DNA of 64,000 bases from Bacteroidota bacterium (GTDB taxonomy: Bacteria; Bacteroidota; Bacteroidia; Bacteroidales; CAIWKO01), in the NCBI GenBank assembly GCA_037133915.1, contig JBAXND010000015.1, forward strand, positions 1-64,000. Direction: 5' to 3'. The notes under the pieces are model-generated. The model worked only from the letters and a program-made list of their open reading frames with translations. It was not told where the DNA came from and ran no database searches. This document shows, piece after piece, positions 54,239 to 62,398 of the stretch. How positions within the stretch are numbered: position 1 is the stretch's first letter; each line of letters begins with the position of its first letter. The position numbers and the translations under genes are program-made.

Positions 54239-54246
54239 CAAAGATA
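54239..54246 (-). promoter_or_regulatory. -7 box TATCTTTG for rpmG
   Basis: Exact TAnnTTTG on the minus strand, 28 bases upstream of the rpmG start codon. Confidence 0.6.
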
Positions 54247-54286
54247 ACATTATTTCTGATAAAAAAGAGATTGTATGAATTTTTCT

Positions 54287-54294
54287 TATTTTTG
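54287..54294 (+). promoter_or_regulatory. -7 box TATTTTTG for the lipoprotein gene
   Basis: Exact TAnnTTTG, 22 bases before ATG 54317. It lies inside the longer frame from 54275, which argues for the 54317 start. Confidence 0.6.
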
Positions 54295-54316
54295 GCTCGA
54301 AATAACATATATATCA

Positions 54317-54826
54317 ATGACGAAAATATTTAAACCTGCCAACATCTTACTTTTCCTGTTTGCATTTTTCATAATTGCCTGTAAAACAACAGGTCTTGAT
54401 TCGAATCAGAAAAAGAAGCAATTTGGTAAAATGGCATGGATGGAAGGTTCGTGGGAATACAAATGCCCTGAATACCAAATGTATGAAGTATGGAAAAAAA
54501 CCAACGACACCCTGTTTGAGGGTCGTAGTATCATGATTATAGGTCAGGACACTTCGTTTACCGAAAAACTCAGCATTACAGGTGGCGGAATAAATATTTT
54601 TTACAATACGGCTACCGATAATGAAATGTATAATACCCGCTCATCGTACCTGCTCATTTCAAGCAAAGGCAAAAAATTAATGTTTGAAAATAAAGATAAT
54701 AAAGAGCAGAGCCTCATCACCTACCAGCGTAAAAAAGCCGGACTTATGATTGTTCGTATGGAGGGAATGGAAGAAGGAAAAAATGTGGTTGAGCAGTACG
54801 CCATGAAAAAATCGGCAACACGATAA
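54317..54826 (+). CDS. DUF6265-like lipoprotein
   Basis: A 169-residue protein with a lipoprotein signal (ILLFLFAFFIIAC, lipobox cysteine). The mature domain has FGKMAWMEGSWEY, YEVWKKTNDTLFEGRSIMI and a strand-rich C-terminal part ending in IVRMEGMEEGKNVVEQY. The W(L/M)xGxWE ... E-x-W-K ... L-x-G pattern matches the DUF6265 family, a lipocalin-like beta-barrel of unknown ligand. The protein would sit in the outer or inner membrane facing the periplasm. It is monocistronic: the next gene has its own promoter. Confidence 0.75.
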   Translation: MTKIFKPANILLFLFAFFIIACKTTGLDSNQKKKQFGKMAWMEGSWEYKCPEYQMYEVWKKTNDTLFEGRSIMIIGQDTSFTEKLSITGGGINIFYNTATDNEMYNTRSSYLLISSKGKKLMFENKDNKEQSLITYQRKKAGLMIVRMEGMEEGKNVVEQYAMKKSATR

Positions 54827-54846
54827 TATTCAAAAATATCAACAAA

Positions 54847-54878
54847 TTGACACAGTTATCAAAAAAGACTTATTTTTG
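54847..54878 (+). promoter_or_regulatory. Promoter with TTG, 21-base spacer and TATTTTTG
   Basis: -33 TTG at 54847-54849 and -7 TATTTTTG at 54871-54878, 22 bases before the start codon of the TPR gene. Confidence 0.75.
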
Positions 54879-54900
54879 CACTTCTTAAAAAAACCAATCA

Positions 54901-55602
54901 ATGGCAAAAAAGACCGAACAAACTGACAAAGCAGAAGAAAGAATCCATGCAGTAGAAGAAGCGCTTGGTAAAGGTGAGCATTTCATTGAAAAGAACAAGA
55001 ACCTGTTGTTCTATATCCTTATCGGCATCCTCGTGATTGTTGGCGGATATCTCGGATACAGAAAATTTATTCTCGGACCCAAAGAAAGAGATGCACAAGC
55101 GGCTATGTGGACTGCCGAACGTTATTTTGAAAAGGACTCTCTGAATCTGGCGATGAACGGCGACGGAACCAATCTGGGCTTTGTTGATATAGCCAGTCAG
55201 TACAGCTCTACAAAATCAGGCAATCTGGCACATTATTATCTGGGCGTTATTTATATGAAAAAGGGCGAATTCCAGAATGCCATCGACAACCTCGAAGATT
55301 TCAAATCAGACGACATGATTATCGGCCCCATGGCCAAAGGTCTGCTGGGTGATGCTTATCTCGAGCTGGGCGATATGGACAAAGCAATTAAGTTTTATCT
55401 GGAAGCTGCCAACAAAAAGAATAATGATTTTACGGCACCTATGTATTTTATGCGTGCCGGTCTCACTTACGAGCTCAAAGGTGATTATTCAAGCGCTCTG
55501 GCGCAGTATGAGAAAATCAAAAAAGATTACGTGAAGAGTTTCGAAGCACGCGAAATTGACAAATACATTGCAAGAGCCAAAGCTCTTACAGCAACCAAAT
55601 AG
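54901..55602 (+). CDS. Membrane-anchored tetratricopeptide repeat protein
   Basis: A 233-residue protein with an N-terminal charged stretch (AKKTEQTDKAEERIHAVEEAL), one transmembrane helix (LLFYILIGILVIVGGYLGY) and periplasmic TPR units (HYYLGVIYMKKGEFQNAIDNL, KGLLGDAYLELGDMDKAIKFY and YELKGDYSSALAQYEKIKKD). The layout is that of YfgM-type anchored TPR proteins that assist periplasmic protein folding, but sequence similarity is only to the repeat. It is 17 bases before ribH and shares its promoter. Confidence 0.82.
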   Translation: MAKKTEQTDKAEERIHAVEEALGKGEHFIEKNKNLLFYILIGILVIVGGYLGYRKFILGPKERDAQAAMWTAERYFEKDSLNLAMNGDGTNLGFVDIASQYSSTKSGNLAHYYLGVIYMKKGEFQNAIDNLEDFKSDDMIIGPMAKGLLGDAYLELGDMDKAIKFYLEAANKKNNDFTAPMYFMRAGLTYELKGDYSSALAQYEKIKKDYVKSFEAREIDKYIARAKALTATK

Positions 55603-55619
55603 TTTAATCATCATTGAAG

Positions 55620-56120
55620 ATGGCCGGAAAGAAAACAAATCTATCAGATCATAAAAAATTCAACTTCACTCCCGATGCTAAGACAAGCATCGGGATTGTT
55701 GTTTCAGAATGGAATACAGAAGTTACAGGCGCTTTATGTCAGGGCGCTGTTGATAGCTTAGTAGAATATGGCATCAAGCCGAAAGCTATTGATATCAGGT
55801 ATGTGCCCGGCAGCTTTGAATTGCCGCTCGGCGCATTTTTAATGCTGCAGGCAAAGAAATACGACGCCATTATTTGTCTGGGCTGTATTATTCAGGGTGA
55901 GACACGCCACTTTGAATTTATAGCACAGGCAGTTGCCAAAGGCATTATGGACCTTGGTCTGGGCTGGATTACGCCGGTAATTTTCGGTGTGCTGACAACA
56001 GATACATTTGAGCAGGCAAAGGCAAGAGCCGGTGGTAAACATGGCAATAAAGGTGTTGAAGCAGCCGTCAGCGCGCTTAAAATGATCCAGCTGACCAAAG
56101 ACGTCAAAGGCAAAAAGTAA
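55620..56120 (+). CDS. ribH: 6,7-dimethyl-8-ribityllumazine synthase
   Basis: Condenses 5-amino-6-ribitylaminouracil with 3,4-dihydroxy-2-butanone-4-phosphate in the penultimate riboflavin step. It has IGIVVSEWNTEVTGALCQGAVDSL, IRYVPGSFELPLGA (PGxxE/LP), AIICLGCIIQGETRHFEFI (with the catalytic histidine region) and PVIFGVLTTDTFEQAKARAGG. Length 166 residues is normal for the icosahedral enzyme. A TTG at 55614 precedes ATG 55620 (MAGKKTNLS), which I use. It follows the TPR gene closely; fmt starts 48 bases on. Confidence 0.95.
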   Translation: MAGKKTNLSDHKKFNFTPDAKTSIGIVVSEWNTEVTGALCQGAVDSLVEYGIKPKAIDIRYVPGSFELPLGAFLMLQAKKYDAIICLGCIIQGETRHFEFIAQAVAKGIMDLGLGWITPVIFGVLTTDTFEQAKARAGGKHGNKGVEAAVSALKMIQLTKDVKGKK

Positions 56121-56168
56121 CGACCTCTATTGTCGGGCTCCTGATTTTTTACACATATTATATATAGT

Positions 56169-57137
56169 ATGCAGAGCGAACCAACTATCGTTTTCATGGG
56201 TACCCCCGAAATTGCGGTAGCATCGCTTGAAGCAGTAATCCATCATGGCTGTAAGATAAGCGCTGTGGTAACGGTGCCCGATAAGCCTTCGGGACGCGGG
56301 TTACATGTGCATCAGTCGCCGGTTAAAGAGTGTGCGCTTGCTAATAATCTTGCAGTGTTACAACCTGATGACCTTGCCGATCCGGACTTCATTGCGGAAC
56401 TTAACGCGCTGCATCCTGACATTATTATAGTGGTCGCTTTCCGCAAATTGCCCGATGTTGTTCTGAATATCCCAACCATGGGAGCATTCAACCTGCATGC
56501 CTCGCTCCTGCCCGAATACCGCGGTGCAGCACCCATAAACTGGGCAGTAATCAACGGCGAAACGGAAACAGGTGTAACTACCTTCTTTCTGAACAGCCGC
56601 ATCGACGCGGGTAAAATTATCCTCAAACGCAGGGTTGCATTATTGCCCGAATACAATGCGTCAGCACTTTATGATGTGCTGAAAACGGTAGGTGCTCAAG
56701 CTGTAACAGATACGATTGAAATAATAAAGCAGGGCAATGTAAATGTGATTGACCAGGATGAAATCACTGATACCAAAGCATTACAGAAAAAAGCCCCGAA
56801 GATATTCAAAGAACATTGCCGTATTGACTGGAATCATAAAACAGCAGATATTCATAATCGCATCCGTGGTTTAAGCCTGCATCCGGGTGCTTTTACGGAC
56901 CTGATTTCACCCGATGGAACTGTATTTTCACTTAAGATTTTATTTTCTGAAATAGTAATAAAAAGTGGCACATCAGTGCCCGGAAGCATTGAAACCGACG
57001 GTAAAAAGCATCTTCATGTTTCCACTATCGATGGGTACCTAGCCCTGAAAGGCATTCAGCTTGCCGGAAAAAAGCAAATGAATGTTGAAGAGTTCCTGCG
57101 CGGATTCAGGATTGACAACAGCTGGCACGCCCGATAA
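56169..57137 (+). CDS. fmt: Methionyl-tRNA formyltransferase
   Basis: Formylates initiator Met-tRNA using 10-formyl-tetrahydrofolate. Visible: IVFMGTPEIAVASLEAVI, TVPDKPSGRGLHVHQSPVK, VVAFRKLPDVVLNIP, FNLHASLLPEYRGAAPINWAVINGE with the catalytic asparagine and histidine of NLHASLLP, TGVTTFFLNSRIDAG and the C-terminal OB-like domain with ADIHNRIRGLSLHPGAF. 322 residues, full length. The last residues (MNVEEFLRGFRID) match the family end. It is on the same strand as ribH, 48 bases after it. Confidence 0.95.
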   Translation: MQSEPTIVFMGTPEIAVASLEAVIHHGCKISAVVTVPDKPSGRGLHVHQSPVKECALANNLAVLQPDDLADPDFIAELNALHPDIIIVVAFRKLPDVVLNIPTMGAFNLHASLLPEYRGAAPINWAVINGETETGVTTFFLNSRIDAGKIILKRRVALLPEYNASALYDVLKTVGAQAVTDTIEIIKQGNVNVIDQDEITDTKALQKKAPKIFKEHCRIDWNHKTADIHNRIRGLSLHPGAFTDLISPDGTVFSLKILFSEIVIKSGTSVPGSIETDGKKHLHVSTIDGYLALKGIQLAGKKQMNVEEFLRGFRIDNSWHAR

Positions 57138-57234
57138 TTCAATGTTCAGACCCCTGTAAACCCTATGGAATAAGGCTAGTTGTTAACAAAACCCCCAATT
57201 TATTAACAATTTAGCCTGTTTTAAGAAAAAATAG

Positions 57235-57264
57235 TTGCAATAGCCTTGTCTATGCTTATATTTG
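57235..57264 (+). promoter_or_regulatory. Promoter of the HU gene: TTG, 19-base spacer, TATATTTG
   Basis: -33 TTG at 57235-57237 and -7 TATATTTG at 57257-57264, near the ideal Bacteroidota geometry. The leader to the start codon is about 50 bases. Confidence 0.75.
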
Positions 57265-57321
57265 CAATGCTTTTTAGTAATTAACATTTATTAATTAACC
57301 TTATTAAAAATTAGAAGCAAC

Positions 57322-57594
57322 ATGAACAAAGCTCAATTGATCGAAGCAATGGCTTCAGAAGCCAAATTGACAAAAGCTGATGCAAAAAAAGCGCTTGACG
57401 CATTTGTAGTAGCAACCAGCAAAGCATTGAAAAAAGGTGAAAGAGTAGCCCTCGTTGGTTTTGGCTCATTCTCAATTGCAAAAAGAGCAGCTCGCAAAGG
57501 CCGCAACCCACAAACAGGCAAAGAAATCAAAATCAGCGCCAAAAAAGTGGTTAAATTCAAAGCTGGTAATGAACTGTCATCAAAAGTGAAGTAA
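57322..57594 (+). CDS. HU-family DNA-binding protein
   Basis: A 90-residue histone-like protein: MNKAQLIEAMASEAKLTKAD at the start, KKALDAFVVATSKALKKGERVALVGFGSF in the body (read as two motifs), then the DNA-binding arm RAARKGRNPQTGKEIKI and AKKVVKFKAGNEL. HU bends and compacts DNA as a dimer. The typical PQTG arm tip is intact. It is transcribed alone from a strong promoter and ended by a terminator, the pattern expected for an abundant nucleoid protein. Whether it is HU-alpha-like or an IHF-like variant cannot be decided. Confidence 0.95.
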   Translation: MNKAQLIEAMASEAKLTKADAKKALDAFVVATSKALKKGERVALVGFGSFSIAKRAARKGRNPQTGKEIKISAKKVVKFKAGNELSSKVK

Positions 57595-57612
57595 CATTGC
57601 TTTCAGGATTAA

Positions 57613-57650
57613 AGAAAGAGGCTGTCTCACAAGGGCAGCTTCTTTTTTTT
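57613..57650 (+). terminator. Rho-independent terminator of the HU gene
   Basis: AAGAGGCTGTC-type left arm against GGGCAGCTTCTT with a short loop, followed by eight T residues. Confidence 0.88.
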
Positions 57651-57687
57651 GCCTGAACACGAATCGGCTTCTTCTGCATTTTTTACA

Positions 57688-57695
57688 TATTTTTG
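57688..57695 (+). promoter_or_regulatory. -7 box TATTTTTG for trmH
   Basis: Exact TAnnTTTG, 18 bases before ATG 57714. It overlaps the TTG at 57693, arguing against that start. Confidence 0.6.
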
Positions 57696-57713
57696 TTTTC
57701 AAAAGCTACAAAC

Positions 57714-58406
57714 ATGGAACAGGCGTTTACACCTGAAATCACTACGCAACTTTATAATTTCCTCTCATCATTCATTACCGACGAACGGAAAAGCCGTATT
57801 GAGGAAGTTGCAGCCAACCGTACCCGCCACTTATGCGTGGTGCTCGAAGATATTTTTCAGTCGCATAATGCCAGCGCCGTGCTCCGCAGCTGCGACTGCT
57901 TCGGCATACAGGATGTGCATATCATCGAAAACAGGAATCCTTACGAGGTGAACCCTGAAGTGGCACTGGGCTCATCGAAATGGCTCGACCTGATGCGCTA
58001 CAACACAGAACCGGACAATACTCCGTCATGCATTGAGCATCTTAAAAAACAAGGATACCGTATTGTTGCCACCACACCTCACAAAGATGATTATACCATA
58101 GAACAGCTTCCTATCGACACAAAAATTGCGCTGCTGTTCGGAACCGAAATGCATGGACTAAGCAAGAAAGCAATTGCCATGGCCGATGATTTTGTAAAGA
58201 TTCCCATGTTCGGCTTTACCGAAAGTTTCAATATTTCAGTATCGGCAGCGCTCTGTCTTTACAGCCTTACCGAGCGTATGCGACGCTCTGATGTGCCGTG
58301 GCAACTAAGCAAGCAGGACATAGAAACACTAAAATTACAATGGGCCAGAAACAGTGTCAAGAGAGTGGAAACGGTGGAAGCTACCTTCTTTAAAAACCTC
58401 AAATAA
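57714..58406 (+). CDS. trmH: TrmH-family tRNA (guanosine-2'-O) methyltransferase
   Basis: A SPOUT methyltransferase. It has RTRHLCVVLEDIFQSHNASAVLRSCDCFG (motif 1 with NxxAxxRsc), IHVIIENR-type strand, LFGTEMHGLSKKAI (motif 2) and PMFGFTESFNISVSAALCLY (motif 3, knot). TrmH methylates the 2'-O of G18 in tRNA. Length 230 residues and the C-terminal WQLSKQDIETLKLQWARNSV match TrmH more closely than RlmB. The longer frame begins at TTG 57693; ATG 57714 is used because of the promoter position. Confidence 0.9.
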   Translation: MEQAFTPEITTQLYNFLSSFITDERKSRIEEVAANRTRHLCVVLEDIFQSHNASAVLRSCDCFGIQDVHIIENRNPYEVNPEVALGSSKWLDLMRYNTEPDNTPSCIEHLKKQGYRIVATTPHKDDYTIEQLPIDTKIALLFGTEMHGLSKKAIAMADDFVKIPMFGFTESFNISVSAALCLYSLTERMRRSDVPWQLSKQDIETLKLQWARNSVKRVETVEATFFKNLK

Positions 58407-58436
58407 TTTTTATTCAACTTTTTAAGGTTTTTTTTA

Positions 58437-58444
58437 TACTTTTG
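58437..58444 (+). promoter_or_regulatory. -7 box TACTTTTG for the bTHX gene
   Basis: Exact TAnnTTTG, 42 bases before the start codon. Confidence 0.55.
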
Positions 58445-58486
58445 CGCTCAAACAAATCGTATTACTAATTTTTAAATATTCAAATA

Positions 58487-58873
58487 ATGGGAAAAGGCGA
58501 TAAGAAATCCAGAAGAGGTAAAATTTTCATGGGATCCTATGGCAAGACGAGGCCGAGCAATACTATTAAAAAGGTGACAACACCTAAAAAAGATAAAGCA
58601 CTGCCGAAAAAAGAAAAAGTTGTTAAAGAGGTAAAAGAAGTAAAAGAGGTTAAAGAAGAAATCGTTGTAACAGCAACGGTTCAGTCCGAACTTTTTGAAA
58701 CAGCCCCTGAAGCAGCTGCCGAAGTGACCGTTGATGCCGAAGCAGGTGAGCCAAAACCCAAAAAGGCGAAGAAGGCTCCTGCCAAAGAAGCCGCCGAAGG
58801 TGAAGTAAAGCCGAAAGCAAAGAAAACTACCAAGAAAAAAGAAGACGGCGCTGAAGAAGAAAAAGCAGAATAG
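58487..58873 (+). CDS. Ribosomal protein bTHX with long low-complexity C-terminal extension
   Basis: The first 24 residues, MGKGDKKSRRGKIFMGSYGK and then TRPS, are the small-subunit protein THX, which sits in the head of the 30S subunit. Known THX proteins are about 25-50 residues; this frame has 128. The extension holds KEVKEVKEVKEE tandem repeats, an acidic alanine-rich segment (ETAPEAAAEVTVDAEAGE) and a final lysine-alanine tail (PKPKKAKKAPAKEAAEG and KKTTKKK). The tail has no folded domain and resembles nucleic-acid-binding or charged linker sequence. It may tether the protein to RNA or be processed off. It converges on murD with a 3-base gap. Confidence 0.82.
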   Translation: MGKGDKKSRRGKIFMGSYGKTRPSNTIKKVTTPKKDKALPKKEKVVKEVKEVKEVKEEIVVTATVQSELFETAPEAAAEVTVDAEAGEPKPKKAKKAPAKEAAEGEVKPKAKKTTKKKEDGAEEEKAE

Positions 58874-58876
58874 TTT

Positions 58877-60256
58877 TTAAACGGAATCCTGTTCCGTTAA
58901 AAATTTTCTGAATTCATTTCCGCGTTCCTTAAAATTCAGGTATCTTCCATAACTTGCAGCAGCCGGAGAAAGCAAACATGCTTTTCCGGGTGCTGTTTTT
59001 TTTCGTGCCAGCAGCACGGCTTCCTTCATAGAATCTACCTGAAACGTTTTTAATTCGTCACCACCCAGCTCAATATAGAGCGAGCGCATGCGGACACCCG
59101 CTTCGTCCATAAAAATATAATTCGAAATTTCAGAGCTCAGCAGAAACCTGCATAAGGCAGTGTAATCAACGCCACGGTCAAACCCGCCCAGTATCATAGT
59201 GCCCACAGGATGTAAAGCGCGAGCGGCGGCTATCGCGGCTTCCGGTATCGTAGCAATAGAATCATCGAAGTACTTTACCCCATCAATTTCTGCAACAAAT
59301 TCCATCCGGTGCTGCAGCGGTTTGAATGTCAGCACGCCTTTTTCAATCGTTTCATCTGCAATGCCCAGCTCAGCACATGCACATACCGCTGCCATGATAT
59401 TCATAATATTGTGATCGCCAATCAATAATCGAGGCCGGGATAAATCCACCACACGACGCGTTTTGCCGCCATGGCTGCATACTACAAAATCTTCGTCAAC
59501 AAAACAGGCTGCACGCGGTGAACCAAATGAAAAACCTTGTTTGCGTCCTTCAGCATGATTTGCATTGATGAGGCTTTTCAGCGTTTCATCATCTTCATTA
59601 TAAATAAACACATCGTCTTTACTCTGAAAACGGGCAATATTAAATTTTGCCAGCTGGTATGCTTCGTATGATTTATAATGGTCAAGGTGTTCCTGATAAA
59701 GATTCAGCAGTAAAGCAATATGAGGTGAGCAGGAAACCTGCTCCAGCTGATGCGATGAAAGTTCATAGACGATGATTGTTTCGCTGTTGATGCTTGCTGT
59801 GAGGTCAAGCGGCGGTATACCGATATTGCCGACCAGCACGGTATTTGAAGTATGCTGTGAAACAATATGATGAATGAGACCGGTGGTGGTGCTTTTTCCT
59901 TTGGTTCCGGTAATGCCGACAATCTGCCTGCCGAACAGCTCCATGAATATCTCTGTGTGAGAACTGAACTTAGACATATCGGCACCTTCAACTGACAATA
60001 ATGAAATACCGGGCGTTTTAATGATTATATCAAACTCGGAGATGCTTTTAAGATAATCATCGCCACAGTGAAACTGAATCTGCTGATCGCCTTTAAAAAC
60101 ATGGTCAGCCGGGTCAATGATGTTTTTATCACCAATAGAAAAAAGTGCATCCGGCATCAATTTTCTTAAAAAACGGTATGTAGAACGACCTTCCATCCCA
60201 AAACCAAGGATAAAAATCTTCTTGTTCATCAATTTTTGTTTCAGAAGCTCTGTCAT
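58877..60256 (-). CDS. murD: UDP-N-acetylmuramoyl-L-alanine:glutamate ligase, probably MurD2 (L-Glu-adding)
   Basis: A Mur ligase: FILGFGMEGRSTYRFL, the ATP loop VGITGTKGKSTTTGLI (117-123), VGNIGIPPLDL, VYELSSHQLEQV, LLLNLYQEHLDHY, DHNIMNIMAAVCA and the C-terminal FKPLQHRMEFV, DDSIATIPEAAIAA and LLSPAAASYGRYLNF. Ordinary MurD adds D-glutamate. This gene overlaps, by ATGA, a MurL-like epimerase; in Xanthomonas such a partner ligase, MurD2, adds L-glutamate, which MurL then inverts. Substrate choice cannot be read from sequence, so the L-Glu call rests on the neighbour. ATG 60229 (MNKKIFILGFG) is an alternative start. Confidence 0.85.
   Translation of the reverse strand: MTELLKQKLMNKKIFILGFGMEGRSTYRFLRKLMPDALFSIGDKNIIDPADHVFKGDQQIQFHCGDDYLKSISEFDIIIKTPGISLLSVEGADMSKFSSHTEIFMELFGRQIVGITGTKGKSTTTGLIHHIVSQHTSNTVLVGNIGIPPLDLTASINSETIIVYELSSHQLEQVSCSPHIALLLNLYQEHLDHYKSYEAYQLAKFNIARFQSKDDVFIYNEDDETLKSLINANHAEGRKQGFSFGSPRAACFVDEDFVVCSHGGKTRRVVDLSRPRLLIGDHNIMNIMAAVCACAELGIADETIEKGVLTFKPLQHRMEFVAEIDGVKYFDDSIATIPEAAIAAARALHPVGTMILGGFDRGVDYTALCRFLLSSEISNYIFMDEAGVRMRSLYIELGGDELKTFQVDSMKEAVLLARKKTAPGKACLLSPAAASYGRYLNFKERGNEFRKFLTEQDSV
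58880..58898. terminator. Hairpin within the last codons of murD, after the bTHX gene
   Basis: AACGGAA pairs with TTCCGTT around TCCTG. It is followed on the plus strand by a mixed A/T run only, so it may weakly terminate bTHX transcripts. Confidence 0.35.
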
Positions 60257-61629
60257 TCGGTTGCTTTTAGTAGGATATTTAAAAACAGCGGCTCCAGAAA
60301 ATTATTCTCATTCGGAAATTCTGTAATCATTTTCCCTTCTGAATTTTCATACAGTCTGAAATTATCTGTTGAAGCATAATACGCTGCAAGTGCCGGTAAT
60401 GGCTTGTTCCATTGATTCACAATCATGGCCATCGCGACGTTTACCTCTTCAAGAGTTCCGACGCATTCAAATGGTTTTTCAGGATTTATCCCGCAAAGGT
60501 CATCGAAATGATGTTTCAGATTGGTGTCGTCCAGAATGTCTTTTCCGAATATTTTAATTATTGTTTCGCGGCCAAGCCAAGGAGCAAGAATGATGGCTGC
60601 GAACAGGCATTTCGGGCAATTACCACACCATATACCTGTTTTGCTGCCTGCATTGCAGCTTCTGAACACCTCGAAAAACTCAGGAAATCCCGAAAAAATA
60701 CGTGCAATCTCCAATTCATGGAGCGGCCGCAGGAAGCTGAAATAATTGAAACTGCTATTGATATTGGCTTTGTAATAGGACCTGAAATCCCGTTCAAAAC
60801 CATACGATTTAGAATATTGATGGTTGATGGTGGTTCCCGGAATTGTGCTTTCATTGGCACTTGCTTCGTTGGAAAGGGCAATGTTTCGGCAACCGCACAA
60901 TGAAGCGGCGAGCAAACAATTAAATGCAAGCATAGCCGAAAAAGGCGTATGTCCGTTCAAAAAGCCACGGCTGTTCAGCTCAATCAAATGCGGGTCAATG
61001 CGGCGCTGCATCTCAACAATATCGTTTCGGTTATAACCGGCAGCTTCAATAGTATTGAGTGTGGCAGCTGCAGGATTCAGAATAAACGGAATTACCTTCA
61101 AGCCGGCCAGCGACAGCAATTTCAACGTCACCACAGAGTCTTTGCCCCCACCCACAGGTACAATCACGGCATCGCTCAATGCAGCAATACTTCTGTCTAA
61201 ACTTTTCCCGCTATCAGCCGTCATTTTCATGAAATCATGCGGGCTGCATGAAATTGTGTTCAGATAAAAGAATTCTCCCAGCCCCTGATAATAGACATTT
61301 TTCCACCATTGTATCTGGGCTTCGTTCAGGCGGCAGGGCATAATTACTACGTTTGGAGCACATGCCGCTTTCCAGTAGCTGACAAGTTCAATCATACCGA
61401 TATTGAATGCAATGACATCCAGTGCTGCAACTGACAAATTTTCAGGCCGAAAAAATCCCTTTTTAGGAATTTTGAGTCCCGGAAAGAAATTATGATTGCT
61501 GCCCATGCTGAAATGAAAATCAATGGCAATCATATTTTCATCAATAGTTACAGTATAACTTTCATACGTAAAAACAGGGTGTTCCAACCTAAGTTCTTCG
61601 AATCGATGATGATTTGCAGCTCTGCTCAT
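60253..61629 (-). CDS. murL: MurL-like UDP-MurNAc-L-Ala-L-Glu epimerase
   Basis: A 458-residue cytoplasmic protein with the features of MurL, the ATP-dependent epimerase that turns the terminal L-Glu of UDP-MurNAc-L-Ala-L-Glu into D-Glu. Seen: an N-terminal domain with AFNIGMIELVSYWKAAC, the PP-loop-like VPVGGGKDSVVTLKL (157-165), HTPFSAMLAFNCLLAA, ALSNEASANESTI, and the cysteine cluster WCGNCPKCLFA (C335, C338, C341). The GGGKDS loop explains the AMP-forming ATP use reported for MurL. It overlaps the murD start by four bases, matching the murL-murD2 pairing known from Xanthomonas. A general ATP-pyrophosphatase of another pathway is the alternative; the ligase neighbour makes this unlikely. 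Confidence 0.82.
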   Translation of the reverse strand: MSRAANHHRFEELRLEHPVFTYESYTVTIDENMIAIDFHFSMGSNHNFFPGLKIPKKGFFRPENLSVAALDVIAFNIGMIELVSYWKAACAPNVVIMPCRLNEAQIQWWKNVYYQGLGEFFYLNTISCSPHDFMKMTADSGKSLDRSIAALSDAVIVPVGGGKDSVVTLKLLSLAGLKVIPFILNPAAATLNTIEAAGYNRNDIVEMQRRIDPHLIELNSRGFLNGHTPFSAMLAFNCLLAASLCGCRNIALSNEASANESTIPGTTINHQYSKSYGFERDFRSYYKANINSSFNYFSFLRPLHELEIARIFSGFPEFFEVFRSCNAGSKTGIWCGNCPKCLFAAIILAPWLGRETIIKIFGKDILDDTNLKHHFDDLCGINPEKPFECVGTLEEVNVAMAMIVNQWNKPLPALAAYYASTDNFRLYENSEGKMITEFPNENNFLEPLFLNILLKATE

Positions 61630-61824
61630 TTAAGCGTGGTATTATTTTTGAAGGCATGTTTTTGCACCGACAAAAAAATTAACGTTCCGGTGTTACAAAA
61701 TAAATTCAAATTGCCTTACGTTTTAAAAAAAAGTTTGTATCCTTACCGAAAGAATTCAACAGATGCAACTAAACAGCTGAAGATAGTGTCTATTAACCAA
61801 CCATTTTAAGCATATATTATTGTC

Positions 61825-62397
61825 ATGAGCACATTGAAAACCCAGATAATTCAACCGGCTAAAGGAAAAATCCTCGTAGCAGAGCCGTTTATGAGGGATT
61901 TCTATTTCCACCGCTCGGTAGTGTTACTCGCAGAACATAACGATGACGGCACGTTTGGATTGGTTATGAATAAACTGGTTCAAATTAAGCTGAATGAGGT
62001 GGTGAAAGGATTTCCCGATTTCGAGGCACCAGTTTATCTGGGTGGGCCCGTAAAAACCGACAGTCTTTTTTTCATCCACACATTGGGAGAACTGATTCCC
62101 GAAAGTATGGAAATAATAAAAGGTATTTACTGGGGCGGCGATATTGACCTTGTTCAGGAAATGATATTCCATAAAAAAATCAAACCTGCCGATATTCGTT
62201 TCTATGTGGGTTATTCGGGATGGGAAGTCAATCAGCTCGGGCATGAACTTGAAGAACATTCATGGGTAGTTTCAGATATTACAGCAAAAGAGCTGCTCAA
62301 AAATCAGCCGCAAAAGATGTGGAAAAACAGCGTGAAACTGCTCGGTAAAAAATACCACGAATGGGTCAATTATCCGCTTGACCCGGTGCTGAATTAA
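61825..62397 (+). CDS. YqgE/AlgH family protein
   Basis: A 190-residue protein with the family features: QPAKGKILVAEPFMRDFYFHRSVVLL at the start (given here as two motifs, KGKILVAEP and FHRSVVLL), DGTFGLVMNKLV, PVYLGGPVKTDSLFFIH, YWGGDIDLVQEMI and RFYVGYSGWEVNQLGHEL, with the end SWVVSDITAKELL. The structure is a two-layer sandwich; the biochemical role is unknown despite its wide occurrence. It lies in its own position between the minus-strand murL and a minus-strand lipoprotein, on which it converges with a one-base gap. Confidence 0.92.
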   Translation: MSTLKTQIIQPAKGKILVAEPFMRDFYFHRSVVLLAEHNDDGTFGLVMNKLVQIKLNEVVKGFPDFEAPVYLGGPVKTDSLFFIHTLGELIPESMEIIKGIYWGGDIDLVQEMIFHKKIKPADIRFYVGYSGWEVNQLGHELEEHSWVVSDITAKELLKNQPQKMWKNSVKLLGKKYHEWVNYPLDPVLN

Positions 62398-62398
62398 G

